A stretch of 36,912 nucleotides of DNA, taken from Ruminococcaceae bacterium UBA5406. Lineage in GTDB: Bacteria > Bacillota > Clostridia > Oscillospirales > Acutalibacteraceae. The stretch is taken from assembly GCA_002407675.1 (NCBI GenBank), contig DHNW01000016.1, forward strand, positions 7,825-44,736, in the 5' to 3' direction. The stretch's first letter is position 1. Every line of letters begins with the position of its first letter. Position numbers and translations under genes: made by a program. Below the pieces are notes generated by a model. That model was not told where the DNA came from, did not search any database, and saw only the letters and a program-made list of their open reading frames with translations. This document shows, piece by piece, positions 7,865-17,494 of this stretch.

Positions 7865-9200
7865 TTATTTTCTGCGGAATGCAGCTATAAAAAAGCCGTC
7901 CGTCCCATACATTTGGGGCATCAGCGTAATCTGGTTGTCCCGTTCGGGTATTTCCCGCCGGATAGACTCAGGCAGTGGAAGTCCGAATGGTTCGAAATCG
8001 GAATTATCCCTTATAAATTGATCCGCAACGCCCGAATTTTCTTCCGGGTTCAGCGTGCAGGTGGAATACACCAGCATGCCTCCTTTTTTGACCAAACCGG
8101 AAGATCTACAAAGAATACGGTACTGCAAATCAGGCAGGCTGTCAATAGAAGATGGAAATTTATAGCGGATTTCCGGTTTCCGGCGGATAACGCCCAGCCC
8201 CGAGCAGGGAACATCACAAAGGACCCGGTCAGCAGGAACCGGACTGCTTTTCTGATTCGGCGGCATTGCGTGCAGCCGAACGCACAATGGAAAGCCCCAG
8301 CCGGCAGGCTCCCTTTTGGACAAGGCGAACCCTCGCAGGATAAAGATCGAAGGCCGAAATCTCACCCCGGTTCTCCATTCGTTCCGCCATAGTGAAAGTT
8401 TTCCCGCCGGGTGCCGCGCAGACGTCAATCGCCCGCTCGCCGGGCTGTGGATCTAAAATACGGCAGCAGATCTGGGAAGAAAGGTCTTGTACATGGAACA
8501 AGCCCTCCTGGTAGCAGGACAGCCGGCGGATTTCTCCCGGATTTTTTAGGCGAAGCGCGTTATCCGGCCACAAAACACGCTTTGCCTTCACGCCTTCGGA
8601 GCCAAGCCTTTCCAATAATTGTTCCTCGGAAATACGGGTATTATTCACACGGATAAAAATGTCCGGTTTTTCCAGCAGGCTGCCTAAAATTCTGTCCGTA
8701 CAGGTCTCTCCGTACGCCTTCTGCCAAAAAGTAATGAGTTTTTCCGGACAGGAAAAGGCTGCGCTGCGATATTTTATGGGTTCTTTGTATGCATCCGGCA
8801 GCTTTATCCGATCCGGGCCGCGCAGTAAAGCCCGCAGAACGGCGTTGATAAACCCGGCCGCGCGGGTTTCACCGTTTGTTTTCGCCAATTTCACGGATTC
8901 ATTTACTGCCGCGGAATTCGGGACCCTTTCTAAATAACGGATCTGATAAACTCCCATCCGCAGAATCTCCCGGACGGCAGGCGAAAGTTTTAAAACCGGA
9001 ATTCTGGAGTACAGGCCAATGATATAATCCAGCGTAATGCGGTGTTCCAGCACACCGTAAAAAATAGCGGTGGCAAGGGCCCGGTCACGGCTTCCAAAAG
9101 GAAGGCCTTCCAATGCACCGTCCAGCACCAAATTGGAATACCCATTCTCCTTTTCTACCCGCAGAAGCGCCCGAAGCGCAGCGGAACGTGCAGTACCCAT
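7865..9200 (-). pseudogene. rsmB: 16S rRNA (cytosine-967 C5) methyltransferase, frameshifted
   Basis: The NusB-like N-terminal domain and the SAM-binding part (DVCAAPGGKTFTMAERM) lie in one frame from ATG 9200. That frame runs off into RSAARNAAESEKQ and stops at 8229. The catalytic half continues in another frame and ends at 7865: ADRVLCDVPCSGLGVIRRK with the first catalytic Cys, then VYSTCTLNPEEN with the second. One extra base somewhere in about 8278-8300 explains this; the CCCC run at 8295-8298 is the likeliest place. Removing one base gives a protein of about 445 residues, the normal RsmB length. This could be a real mutation or a sequencing/assembly error. The start overlaps the upstream stop (TGATG). 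Confidence 0.9.
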
Positions 9201-9898
9201 CAGTCGTCCCTGCGGTTCCCGGCAATTACCAAAAGGCGCAGAAGCGTCAGAATCGCCGCAAAGCTGGCGGCAAGATACGTCATAGCCGCCGCGGTCAAAA
9301 CTTTTCGCGCCCCTTCCAATTCTTCCGGATACAGGATCTGCGCTTCATCCAGTGTTTTCAAAGCCCGGGCGCTGGCGTTGAACTCGACGGGAAGCGTAGC
9401 CAATTCAAACAATACGACTAAGCAATAAAGGGCAATGCCCACGTATACAACAGCTTTGTACTGCGGCGGGAGAAACAGCCCGACAATTACCAGTGGAAAG
9501 GAAAGTCGGGAACCGAAATTGGTTACCGGAACCAGCGCCGCGCGAATTTTATTGGGCCGATAGCCCTCCGCATCCTGCACGGCATGCCCTGCCTCATGCG
9601 CAGCAACACCGACCGCCGCAACGGACGAAGAGAAATAAACGTCCCGCGAAAGGCTGATTGTATGATTTCGGGGATCAAAATTGTCGGTCAGGCTCCCGGC
9701 AATCTGCCGGATTGCCACCTGGGCACCACCGTAGCGGGCAACGTTTTCGGCAGCCTGAGCCCCTGTTATATGGCGCACTGTGCCCACGCGGGAATACCGG
9801 CTGAAAGTGGATTTGACACGGTACTGCGCAATCATCGTGATAATGATCGCGGGAACCATAAACAGAAAATACGTGTAATCGAAATAGTAAAAGCCCAT
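9200..9898 (-). CDS. YugP-family membrane zinc metallopeptidase
   Basis: A membrane protein of the YugP/DUF232-type neutral zinc metallopeptidase family. The 232 residues begin with a hydrophobic segment (about 6-24). The zinc motif AAHEAGHAVQ (HExxH) sits near residues 97-106, and two or three further hydrophobic spans follow in the C-terminal half. The role in the cell is not well known. It is commonly found next to fmt and rsmB in Clostridia, as here: the stop overlaps the rsmB ATG by one base, and fmt ends 6 bases upstream of its start. Confidence 0.9.
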   Translation of the reverse strand: MGFYYFDYTYFLFMVPAIIITMIAQYRVKSTFSRYSRVGTVRHITGAQAAENVARYGGAQVAIRQIAGSLTDNFDPRNHTISLSRDVYFSSSVAAVGVAAHEAGHAVQDAEGYRPNKIRAALVPVTNFGSRLSFPLVIVGLFLPPQYKAVVYVGIALYCLVVLFELATLPVEFNASARALKTLDEAQILYPEELEGARKVLTAAAMTYLAASFAAILTLLRLLVIAGNRRDD

Positions 9899-9904
9899 TT
9901 TTTG

Positions 9905-10849
9905 CTATCCCTCCATTTTATCCGGAAAGACAATGCCTTCTATAGAATGCCCGCGCAGAAAATCAGAACCGCTCATTCTGCGGCCGCCTTCCAGCTGGAC
10001 TCCCATCAGTTCCAGTGCGCTTCCATCCCCACAGCAGACCAAAAACGAACCATTTTCGGAAACTGCCAGTCCTGGCGTTCCGTATTGTTTTCCGGCAGTC
10101 CGGGAACGGCAGATTTTCAGATGGCGGCTGCGAAACAAAGTACAGGCTGCCGGCCATGGATACAGTGCCCGTACCTGGTTGTGTATTTCTTCTGCGGAGC
10201 GTGTCCAATCGACGGGAGACATTTTTTTGGTGATTTTAGGCGCATAACAGGACTGCGAATCATCCTGCGGAATCGGGTGAACTGTCCCGTCCCGAAGCGC
10301 GTCCAGCGTACGCACGATTAAGCCGGCTCCCAGTCTGGAAAGCCGGGCGGAAAGATCCTTCGTGTTTTCGCTGGTTCCGATTGGAGTAGACTCTTGAAAA
10401 AGGATATCGCCCGTGTCAAGCCCTTCAGACATCTGCATAGCTGTAACGCCCGTTTTGGCTTCCCCGTTCAAGACAGCGGCCTGGATCGGCGCCGCTCCCC
10501 TGTATTTTGGCAGCAGGGAAGCGTGGATGTTAATACAGCCGAAGCGCGGAATAGAAAGGACGGCTTTTGGCAGGAGCATGCCATAGGCCGCAACGACGAC
10601 AACATCCGGCTGAAGCCGCTCCAAAATGCTTGCCGCTCTTCCGTCTTTTAAAGAAGCTGGCTGGAATACCGGAATATGCTCCGACTCCGCCAAAACCTTA
10701 ACCGGCGGCGGTGTAAGCAGCATTTTCCGGCCTTGGGGCTTATCTGCCCTGGTAAAAACCCCTGCCACTTCGTGGCCCGCATTCAAAATGGATTGAAGAG
10801 GCGGTACAGCAAATTCAGGCGTCCCCATATAAACGACACGCATCTTCAT
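9905..10849 (-). CDS. fmt: Methionyl-tRNA formyltransferase
   Basis: Formylates initiator Met-tRNA using 10-formyltetrahydrofolate. In the 314 residues: N-terminal VVYMGTPEFAVPPL, the folate/catalytic region CINIHASLLPKYRGAAPIQ (Asn and His of the formyltransferase site), GVTAMQMSEGLDTGDIL, then the C-terminal OB-like domain. The ATG overlaps the def stop by 4 bases (ATGA), which couples translation of the two functionally linked genes. GGAGG lies 4 bases before the first ATG, and an ATG two codons later would also be well spaced. Confidence 0.96.
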   Translation of the reverse strand: MKMRVVYMGTPEFAVPPLQSILNAGHEVAGVFTRADKPQGRKMLLTPPPVKVLAESEHIPVFQPASLKDGRAASILERLQPDVVVVAAYGMLLPKAVLSIPRFGCINIHASLLPKYRGAAPIQAAVLNGEAKTGVTAMQMSEGLDTGDILFQESTPIGTSENTKDLSARLSRLGAGLIVRTLDALRDGTVHPIPQDDSQSCYAPKITKKMSPVDWTRSAEEIHNQVRALYPWPAACTLFRSRHLKICRSRTAGKQYGTPGLAVSENGSFLVCCGDGSALELMGVQLEGGRRMSGSDFLRGHSIEGIVFPDKMEG

Positions 10850-11340
10850 TTGTCCTCCGGTGAACTGATTTTCTCAATTTCTTCTTCCGTAAGCATGTGT
10901 GTTACGTGGCTCAGAAACAGGATTCCGTCCAAATGGTCGATTTCATGACAGGAAGCCGTCGCCAGAAGATCGTCACCTTCATACTCAAAGGTCTTTCCCG
11001 TGCGATCCTGTGCGCGGACTTTTACATGAGAGGGCCGTTTGGTCATCCCCCATTTTCCAGGAATAGAAAGGCATCCTTCCATCGTTTCCTGCTCACCGCT
11101 TTTTTCCACGATTACTGGATTCACCAGTTCTTTCACTCCGTCGCCTACGTCAATAACCACCACACGCTTCAGGACGCCGACCTGTATGGCTGCCAGCCCC
11201 ACACCGTTGGCCTGATGAAGGGTGTCGGTCATATCATCCAGCAGGATTGAAAGCCTCTTGTCGAATTTTTCCACCTGACGGCACTTTTTATGCAGGAAAG
11301 CGTTTTCCCTGTCATTTGTTAGAATATTACGAATTGCCAA
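10846..11340 (-). CDS. def: Peptide deformylase
   Basis: A metalloenzyme removing the formyl group from nascent proteins. All three family motifs are visible in the 164 residues: GVGLAAIQVG, EGCLSIPG (metal Cys) and CHEIDHLDG (HExxH). Its stop overlaps the fmt ATG. The gene lies 16 bases downstream of priA. Confidence 0.97.
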   Translation of the reverse strand: MAIRNILTNDRENAFLHKKCRQVEKFDKRLSILLDDMTDTLHQANGVGLAAIQVGVLKRVVVIDVGDGVKELVNPVIVEKSGEQETMEGCLSIPGKWGMTKRPSHVKVRAQDRTGKTFEYEGDDLLATASCHEIDHLDGILFLSHVTHMLTEEEIEKISSPEDK

Positions 11341-11356
11341 TGTAATTCCTCCAGTC

Positions 11357-13813
11357 TTATAATATGGATTCGGGATTCATATCTAAAAAAGCAGTCACAC
11401 CGTTATGCTCCTTTCGGGAAGGAAACCAGACGAGCAGTCTGGAGAGCATTTCCCGAAGCTTTTTGCTGTTCCGGCATTTAATGATAATTTTATACCGGAA
11501 TTTATTGCTGACACGGCTGACCGCCGCCGGCGACGGATTTAAAACCCGCATCGGCTGATCGGCATAGTCCTTCTGTGCAACCGTACGCAGCATCTGCAAA
11601 AAATCGACGCTGGCAGCACGGACTTTTTTCTCGTCCGTCCCTACAAACCCGGCTACGCAGAGATCGGCAAACGGCGGATACAGCATAGCCCGGCGCAAGG
11701 CGATCTCTCCCTTGTAAAATCCCGGGTAATCCTGTTTTGCTGCAAGCCTGATCACCTTATTTTCCGGAGTAAACGTTTGAATAATCGCTTTGCCCCGATA
11801 TTTGCCTCGGCCCGACCGCCCCACCACCTGTGTAAAAAGGTCAAATGCCCTCTCATAACTGCGGAAATCATCGCTGTAAAGCGACTGATCCGCCGACAGC
11901 ACACCGACCAGCGTGACATTTTCAAAATCGAGACCCTTTGCCACCATCTGGGTTCCGACAATGATATCGTATTCCCCCTCGGCAAACTGTTTCAGCTTTT
12001 TGTCGTACGAAAAGCGAGTCATTGTGGAATCCGTATCCAGACGCAGAATTTTTGCTTCGGGGAGAAGTTCAGCAAGCTCCCGCTGGGCCCGCTGGGTGCC
12101 AAATCCGGAATAGTGGACCTGCTCTTCGTGGCAGTAAGGGCACTCCCGCGTAAAAGGAATGGAAAAGCCGCAGTAATGGCACATCAGGCGCTGATTAGCC
12201 GCATGATACGTCAGGGTAATGCTGCAGTTTGGGCAGGTCAACACATGACCGCAGGCCCTGCAGGAAACAAAAGTATTGTACCCGCGCCGGTTCAGCAGCA
12301 GAATGGACTGTTTTTTCTTCTCAAGGTTCTGTCGAAGCGCCCGGGCAAGCGCATCACTGAAAATGCTTCGGTTTCCCTGTTCAAGCTCCCGGTTCATATC
12401 CACCACTTCCACCTCTGGAAGCTGTGCCTTGCCGTAACGCGCCGGGAGAACGTTTAGGCTGTACCGCCCGGAAAGGGCATAATAATAGCTTTCCACCGAC
12501 GGCGTGGCTGAAGAAAGCACCAGCAGCGCCTTGTGGTATGCACAGCGGTAACGGGCAATATCGCGCGCATGGTAGCGGGGGGATGATTCTGACTTGTAGG
12601 TGCCTTCTTGTTCCTCATCCATGATAATCAGCCCAATATTGCGGAATGGAGCAAACACTGCCGACCTTGTCCCCACTACAATAGAGGCATCGCCGTTGTT
12701 GACACGTTTCCACTCATCCAGACGCTCGGCAGCCGTGAGCCCGCTGTGAAAAACCGCTATACACGGCCCGTACCGCCCGCGGAACAGCGAAATTGTCTGC
12801 GGAGTCAGCGAAATTTCCGGGACCATCACAATCACACCGCGTCCGTCTTCCTGCACCTTGTCAATCAAACGCATAAAAACGGACGTCTTGCCGCTTCCGG
12901 TGACACCGTACAGAAGGGCAACTCCCCCGCGGCCCGACCGGTACTGGGCATACATGCGGCTGAATGCAGTCTGCTGTTCCCCTGAAAGTTCAAAGTTTTT
13001 CGCCGGTTCCGGTGCAGGAGATGAGCCGTAAGGATTGCGGTAAACTTCCGTCTCATAAAACTGGGCAAAACCTTTTTTTACCACAGCCTTGACAACAGCA
13101 GGCGTAACGCCGGCAAAATAACAAAGTTCCCGGACGGAAACACTGCCTGCATCACGCAGAATTTGCAGAACACTTTTCTGCTTTGCCGTGAGTTTTGCCC
13201 CGTCCGGAACTTTATCCTTCAAGCGGATCATTTTTTTTGTGGCGTCACCCACCTGCCGCACAGCGGCACGGTTTTGCACGGCCAAACCTTTTTCCACCAA
13301 TTGATCCGGCAGATCGCTCTCGGCCGAAAGGCCCAGCGCTTTCAGCAGATTTTCCCGCCAAACGGGATGCTTGGCGTGGGACAGGAATTCTACAGCCTGC
13401 CGTTCCTCCGCGTCAAGCAATTTCATCTGGATTTCTTTGGCTGGTTCCGCAAGCGAATACTGAGTTCGGAATTTAACCTGAATTCCCACAGGGAAAAACA
13501 GCCGGGCAGCCTCAAACAGGGTGCAGAAAGTATGCCCGCTGATCCAGAAAACGAGGCCCACGGCTTCCGGCGTCAGAAGCGGGGCCCGGTCGAGGACGGA
13601 CAGTATACTCTTCAATTTTCCAGCATCCTGTGCAGGCTGTTCCTCAATACCCAGAATAATTCCCTGCCGCTCCCTGTTAGCCGGCCCGAAGGGAACAATT
13701 GCCCGGCACCCCGGCCGCGCATCCGGCACAGCCGCATCCGGCACAAGGTAATCGAAAAGCCTGTCAAAACAATAGGTGGCATTTTCCACCGCAATCTTCG
13801 CAACGGTTGCCAC
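11357..13813 (-). CDS. priA: Primosomal protein N' (replication restart helicase PriA)
   Basis: A superfamily 2 helicase that reloads the replisome at stalled forks. About 818 residues: N-terminal DNA-binding region (YCFDRLFDYLVPD), Walker A YGVTGSGKTSVF, DEEQEGTYKSE (DEAH-type box), and a zinc-binding insertion with paired cysteines from CRACGHVLTCPNC to CPYCHEEQ. Then come GTQMVAKGLDF and QVVGRSGRG in the helicase C-terminal part. A GTG at 13813 is proposed as start because AAGGGG lies 8 bases before it. Another in-frame GTG two codons upstream (13819) is too close to that site. In Bacillus coaBC lies between rpoZ and priA, but here it is absent. Confidence 0.96.
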   Translation of the reverse strand: MATVAKIAVENATYCFDRLFDYLVPDAAVPDARPGCRAIVPFGPANRERQGIILGIEEQPAQDAGKLKSILSVLDRAPLLTPEAVGLVFWISGHTFCTLFEAARLFFPVGIQVKFRTQYSLAEPAKEIQMKLLDAEERQAVEFLSHAKHPVWRENLLKALGLSAESDLPDQLVEKGLAVQNRAAVRQVGDATKKMIRLKDKVPDGAKLTAKQKSVLQILRDAGSVSVRELCYFAGVTPAVVKAVVKKGFAQFYETEVYRNPYGSSPAPEPAKNFELSGEQQTAFSRMYAQYRSGRGGVALLYGVTGSGKTSVFMRLIDKVQEDGRGVIVMVPEISLTPQTISLFRGRYGPCIAVFHSGLTAAERLDEWKRVNNGDASIVVGTRSAVFAPFRNIGLIIMDEEQEGTYKSESSPRYHARDIARYRCAYHKALLVLSSATPSVESYYYALSGRYSLNVLPARYGKAQLPEVEVVDMNRELEQGNRSIFSDALARALRQNLEKKKQSILLLNRRGYNTFVSCRACGHVLTCPNCSITLTYHAANQRLMCHYCGFSIPFTRECPYCHEEQVHYSGFGTQRAQRELAELLPEAKILRLDTDSTMTRFSYDKKLKQFAEGEYDIIVGTQMVAKGLDFENVTLVGVLSADQSLYSDDFRSYERAFDLFTQVVGRSGRGKYRGKAIIQTFTPENKVIRLAAKQDYPGFYKGEIALRRAMLYPPFADLCVAGFVGTDEKKVRAASVDFLQMLRTVAQKDYADQPMRVLNPSPAAVSRVSNKFRYKIIIKCRNSKKLREMLSRLLVWFPSRKEHNGVTAFLDMNPESIL

Positions 13814-13838
13814 ATCCACCGCCCCTTATCCGATTATC

Positions 13839-14054
13839 TTACGTGTCGTCGTCGTTGGGGCTGACTTTTTCCACCATGGTAAACTTGTGGTCAACGTACT
13901 CCTGCACCGACATCTGGACGGGCTTGTCATCCAGAATGGTTCTGTTTTTTTCCGCTTCTTCGGTAATCTGCCTCGCACGCTTTGATATTGCGATAACAAG
14001 AGAATACCGGCTCTGTTCCGGCGTAAGGATTAAATCTGCAATCGGTTTTATCAT
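13839..14054 (-). CDS. rpoZ: DNA-directed RNA polymerase omega subunit
   Basis: A 71-residue small subunit that helps assemble the beta-prime subunit. The core SRYSLVIAISKRARQITEEA is the family signature. The ATG overlaps the gmk stop by 4 bases (ATGA), the usual gmk-rpoZ arrangement in Firmicutes. Confidence 0.95.
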   Translation of the reverse strand: MIKPIADLILTPEQSRYSLVIAISKRARQITEEAEKNRTILDDKPVQMSVQEYVDHKFTMVEKVSPNDDDT

Positions 14055-14659
14055 TTATTCAGCACCCTTTCGATCAACTGCTTGTTTCTTGATGTACGGA
14101 GCTTTTCCGACCGGATAATTTGGCAGATTTCACCGGCAGCGCGCTCCACCTGATCGTTGACAACTACATAATCATAGTTCCCGGCCTCCCGGATCTCACG
14201 CTTTGCGGCCTGCAAACGCTTTCGAACAGTTTCGTCCGGTTCAGTCCCACGGTTCCGCAGGCGCTGTTCCAAGATCTCCAGAGAAGGAGGCAGGACGAAA
14301 ATTCCAACCGAATCCGGACGTTTTGCTTTAACCAGAGCACCGCCCTGAACTTCGATTTCAAGAAGAGCATCCAGTCCCTGAGAGTTCCATTCTTCAATCG
14401 GGGCGGCAGGCGTACCGTACCGGTTGCCGCAGTATTCTGCACTTTCCAGCATACGGCCTCCCTGTTCCATCCTGCTGAATTTTTCCCTGGAAATAAAATA
14501 ATATTCTTTTCCGTCCGTTTCGCCTGGACGCGGAGAACGTGTTGTTGCCGACACGGAAAGCCGGATCGTCTTGCTTTGGGCCAAAAGTGATTGAATAACC
14601 GTGCCCTTTCCTGCTCCGGACGGGCCGGAAAGGATAACCAGAAGCCCCTTATTCGTCAT
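14051..14659 (-). CDS. gmk: Guanylate kinase
   Basis: Phosphorylates GMP to GDP. The 202 residues contain the P-loop SGPSGAGKGTV near the N-terminus, the GMP-binding signature SATTRSPRPGETDGKEYYF, and LLEIEVQGGALVK. The start lies inside the end of remA (11-base overlap). Confidence 0.97.
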   Translation of the reverse strand: MTNKGLLVILSGPSGAGKGTVIQSLLAQSKTIRLSVSATTRSPRPGETDGKEYYFISREKFSRMEQGGRMLESAEYCGNRYGTPAAPIEEWNSQGLDALLEIEVQGGALVKAKRPDSVGIFVLPPSLEILEQRLRNRGTEPDETVRKRLQAAKREIREAGNYDYVVVNDQVERAAGEICQIIRSEKLRTSRNKQLIERVLNK

Positions 14660-14930
14660 CTTCTTCGAGATCCTCCTCGTTCAGATCGCTGTGCCCGTCG
14701 TCATTCAGCCGGTTTGCGACCGTTTCAGGCTGCACCGCTGAAAGAATAACATGGTCGCTGTCGGTGATAATGACGGCGCGGGTCCGCCGCCCGTAAGTCG
14801 CGTCGATCAGCGAACCGCGCTCCCGGGCATCCTGGATAATCCTTTTGATCGGTGCCGACTCCGGGCTGACAATCGCAATAAGCCGGCTGGCAGATACCAT
14901 GTTGCCGAAGCCGATATTGATCAGTTTCAT
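14649..14930 (-). CDS. remA: RemA/DUF370 extracellular matrix regulator-like DNA-binding protein
   Basis: A 93-residue protein nearly superposable on Bacillus RemA, with KLINIGFGN, SPESAPIKRII, IDATYGRRTRAVI and DSDHVILSAVQPETV. RemA is a small DNA-binding activator of matrix and osmoprotection genes in Bacillus. The two adjacent arginines in TYGRRTR are DNA-contact residues in that protein. The C-terminus is an acidic tail (EEDLEEDDE). Targets in this organism are unknown. The gene sits between yicC and gmk, the conserved place. Confidence 0.95.
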   Translation of the reverse strand: MKLINIGFGNMVSASRLIAIVSPESAPIKRIIQDARERGSLIDATYGRRTRAVIITDSDHVILSAVQPETVANRLNDDGHSDLNEEDLEEDDE

Positions 14931-14958
14931 AAGATTTCTCCTTTTATAACGGATTTTC

Positions 14959-15846
14959 TTACTCTATATTTTGAATTTGTTCCCGAATCTTTTCAATCTC
15001 GGCTTTCAGGTCAACCACCATGTGCGCAATGCCCGCATCCGCGCATTTTGAGCCAATGGTATTGGCCTCCCGGTTCATTTCCTGAACCAAAAAGTCCAGC
15101 CTGCGCCCGACCGGCCCGCCGGACTCCAGCATATCGGAAAACTGCGAAACATGGCTTCGCAGCCGAACCGTCTCTTCATCCACAGAGACTTTATCGGCAA
15201 AGACGGCCGCTTCCGTGAGGATGCGTCCCTCATCCACAGCAGCCCCTTCTAAAACGCCGGAAATACGTTCTTTCAGTTTATTCCGATATTCTTCCACCGT
15301 CTGGGGGGAACGCTCTTCAATCCCGCTGACAAGTTTGAGAATTGTATTCGCACGCCCAAGGACATCCTCTTTCATATGAGCGCCTTCGGCCGCCCGCATG
15401 GCAAGAAAAGGGTCCATGGCTTTCTCCAGCACGTGCCTGACTTCTTCCCACAGGGCATCTTCATCTTCCGGTGCCCTCCGGACGGTAAAAACATCCGGAA
15501 AACGGGCGACGGTATCAACGGAAATGTCGTCCGGAAGATTGTAGCGGCGCCGAATTTCATACAAAGCATCCAAATAGCCTGACACCAGCGAATGGTTCAC
15601 CTGGACTGTGACATCCTCGCCGTCGGCGGGTTCCACCGCGACAAGGACATCTATTTTTCCTCGCGACACCTGGCTTTTCAGGGCGGTCTTCAGCTTTTCT
15701 TCCAGAAAACCGTATCCCCGGGAAATGCGGGCATTAAAATCGAAAAAACGGTGATTCACGGATTTCACTTCTACAAGAATATCCCGACCGCCGTCCGTTT
15801 CCTCGGCCCTTCCGAACCCGGTCATGCTGTTTATCAAAAGAATCAT
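14959..15846 (-). CDS. yicC: YicC-family endoribonuclease-like protein
   Basis: A stress-related YicC/YloC family protein (endoribonuclease activity is reported for family members). The 295 residues have an N-terminal YicC domain from SMTGFGRAE, with VEVKSVNHRFFDF, and a C-terminal DUF1732 part with FLVQEMNREANTIGSKC. The start is uncertain. ATG 15846 has GGTGGG directly against it. A TTG at 15837 would put the same site 8 bases upstream and give the family-like start MINSMTGFGR. It is the first gene of the long minus-strand operon. Confidence 0.93.
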   Translation of the reverse strand: MILLINSMTGFGRAEETDGGRDILVEVKSVNHRFFDFNARISRGYGFLEEKLKTALKSQVSRGKIDVLVAVEPADGEDVTVQVNHSLVSGYLDALYEIRRRYNLPDDISVDTVARFPDVFTVRRAPEDEDALWEEVRHVLEKAMDPFLAMRAAEGAHMKEDVLGRANTILKLVSGIEERSPQTVEEYRNKLKERISGVLEGAAVDEGRILTEAAVFADKVSVDEETVRLRSHVSQFSDMLESGGPVGRRLDFLVQEMNREANTIGSKCADAGIAHMVVDLKAEIEKIREQIQNIE

Positions 15847-15924
15847 CCCACCGAATAAAATAAGAGTTTTCCTTTTTACAGTGAAACTGCCTGAGAAAAG
15901 GATATTATATTTCTTCTATTTTAT

Positions 15925-15954
15925 ATTTTACCAGTTTTAGCGGCCTATTGTCAA
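15925..15954 (-). promoter_or_regulatory. Sigma-A promoter of the yicC-spoVM operon
   Basis: On the minus strand, -35 TTGACA (15949-15954) and -10 TAAAAT (15925-15930) are separated by 18 bases. They lie about 80 bases upstream of yicC. No other gene in the intergenic stretch would use it. Confidence 0.8.
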
Positions 15955-16005
15955 CCCTATTCAGGAATTTCCTGCCGCAGAACACGGCCCCAAAATGAAA
16001 AGGAT

Positions 16006-16048
16006 ATGCGCCTTAAAACGGCTTTTAAAAGCACGTTTCAAGGCGCAT
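16006..16048 (-). terminator. Hairpin terminator downstream of the biotin enzyme operon
   Basis: ATGCGCCTT (16040-16048, minus strand) pairs perfectly with AAGGCGCAT (16006-16014). The inner arms AAACG/CGTTT and a central GCTTTTAAAAGC palindrome extend the stem. The downstream tail is only moderately T-rich (CCTTTTCATTTT), so termination may be incomplete. Confidence 0.65.
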
Positions 16049-16075
16049 GGCTGAAAATATCTTCTCGGCGGCCCG

Positions 16076-17479
16076 TCAAACGGGGTGAATCCTTTTTTCA
16101 GGATCCGCGTGCTTGCCGTCGATTCCGTACTTTTTTGCGGCACGCTTTTTAAAGAAGTCTGTGGCAACCTTCGGGAACTGCGCATAAGACAGAACATCTT
16201 CTTCCTGCTCGGTCCACTGGGCACATTCTTTGCGGAGTTTCTCCAATTCCGGCTTAAGCAGATCGGCAGGGCGGCAGGTGATGCGGGGACGGTCGCCGAT
16301 AATCTTCTTGGCAAAAGCATCGTCAATCGGCATTGGTGTGGTTCCGTATTTTCCTGCAATCAAATCCTTAAACTCGTTGGTGCACATCTTATAGCGCTCG
16401 CCCGTAATAACATTGAAAACGGCCTGTGTCCCAACGATCTGGGAAGTCGGGGTAACAAGCGGCGGATATCCGGCATCTTTGCGGACACGCGGGACTTCCT
16501 GAAGGACTTCTTCCATTTTGTCTTCTTTTCCGGCCTGCTTCAGCTGCGAAAGCAGATTGGAAAGCATTCCGCCCGGCACCTGATAAATCAGCGCCTTGGT
16601 GTTAGTGGCAAGCATCTTCGGGTCGAGGAGGCCGCTCTTAATGTATTTCTCGCGCAGAGTCATGAAATACTCGCGGATCTCATTGAGCTGGACAAGGTCA
16701 AGTCCCGTGTCATACGGGGTATCCTTCAGTGCAGCTACCATGGATTCAGTCGGCGGATGAGAAGTGCCGAGGGCCAGAGGCGACATAGCCGTGTCCAGAA
16801 GATCGACGCCGGCTTCAACCGCTTTCAGCTCGCACATGGAAGCAAGCCCGGAAGTATAGTGCGTATGGAGCTGCACCGGAATCTTTACCGCGCCTTTAAT
16901 GGCCTTCACCAAATCGTACGTCCGGTACGGCGTAAGGAGGGCGGCCATATCCTTAATGCAGATAGAATCTGCTCCGGCTTCTTCGATCTGTTTTGCATAC
17001 TTGACATAATATTCGTCGGTAAAGACCGGACCGGTTGTATAGGAAATGGCAACCTGCACATGGGCTTTCTCTTTCTTTGCGGCATTAATGGAAACCCTCA
17101 GATTCTTAATATCGTTGAGGGCGTCGAAGATCCGGATAATATCAATTCCGTTTGCGACCGAACGCTGGACAAAATACTCCACCACATCATCCGCATAATG
17201 GCGGTAGCCCAGCATATTCTGGCCGCGGAACAGCATCTGGAGTTTTGTATTCGGACAATTCTTGCGGATAACCCGCAGCCGTTCCCATGGATCTTCGTCC
17301 AAAAAGCGAAGGCAGGCATCATACGTGGCGCCGCCCCAGCATTCCAGGGAATGAAAACCGATTTTATCAAGTTTCCCCAAAATCGGCAGCATATCTGACA
17401 GAGGCATCCGCGTTGCGAGGAGCGACTGGTGGGCATCGCGCAGAACAAGTTCCGTAATTCCGATCTTTTTTTTCGTCAT
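16076..17479 (-). CDS. oadA: Oxaloacetate decarboxylase alpha / transcarboxylase 5S-type carboxyltransferase
   Basis: Carries the pyruvate/oxaloacetate carboxyltransferase reaction with biotin as carboxyl carrier. The 467 residues have a TIM-barrel start ELVLRDAHQSLLATRM, ECWGGATYDAC, RGQNMLGYRHY, the carboxylated-lysine region SICIKDMAALLTP, the metal site LHTHYTSG, and the PYC/OAD conserved C-terminal domain (PGGMLSNL, VTPTSQIVGTQAV). It has no biotinyl domain of its own; that is supplied by the next gene upstream (17495-17881). The gene is the last in a carboxyltransferase-biotin carrier-5S operon and is followed by a terminator. Without the sodium-pump beta subunit it may act as part of a soluble transcarboxylase. 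Confidence 0.93.
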   Translation of the reverse strand: MTKKKIGITELVLRDAHQSLLATRMPLSDMLPILGKLDKIGFHSLECWGGATYDACLRFLDEDPWERLRVIRKNCPNTKLQMLFRGQNMLGYRHYADDVVEYFVQRSVANGIDIIRIFDALNDIKNLRVSINAAKKEKAHVQVAISYTTGPVFTDEYYVKYAKQIEEAGADSICIKDMAALLTPYRTYDLVKAIKGAVKIPVQLHTHYTSGLASMCELKAVEAGVDLLDTAMSPLALGTSHPPTESMVAALKDTPYDTGLDLVQLNEIREYFMTLREKYIKSGLLDPKMLATNTKALIYQVPGGMLSNLLSQLKQAGKEDKMEEVLQEVPRVRKDAGYPPLVTPTSQIVGTQAVFNVITGERYKMCTNEFKDLIAGKYGTTPMPIDDAFAKKIIGDRPRITCRPADLLKPELEKLRKECAQWTEQEEDVLSYAQFPKVATDFFKKRAAKKYGIDGKHADPEKRIHPV

Positions 17480-17494
17480 TCCTTTTCCGCCCCC

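Noticed and set aside
16085..17398. A 437-codon plus-strand open frame opposite the oxaloacetate decarboxylase gene
   Set aside because: It is an antisense shadow: no ribosome site, composition rich in His/Arg/Ile from reverse codons, and the opposite strand encodes a clear conserved enzyme.
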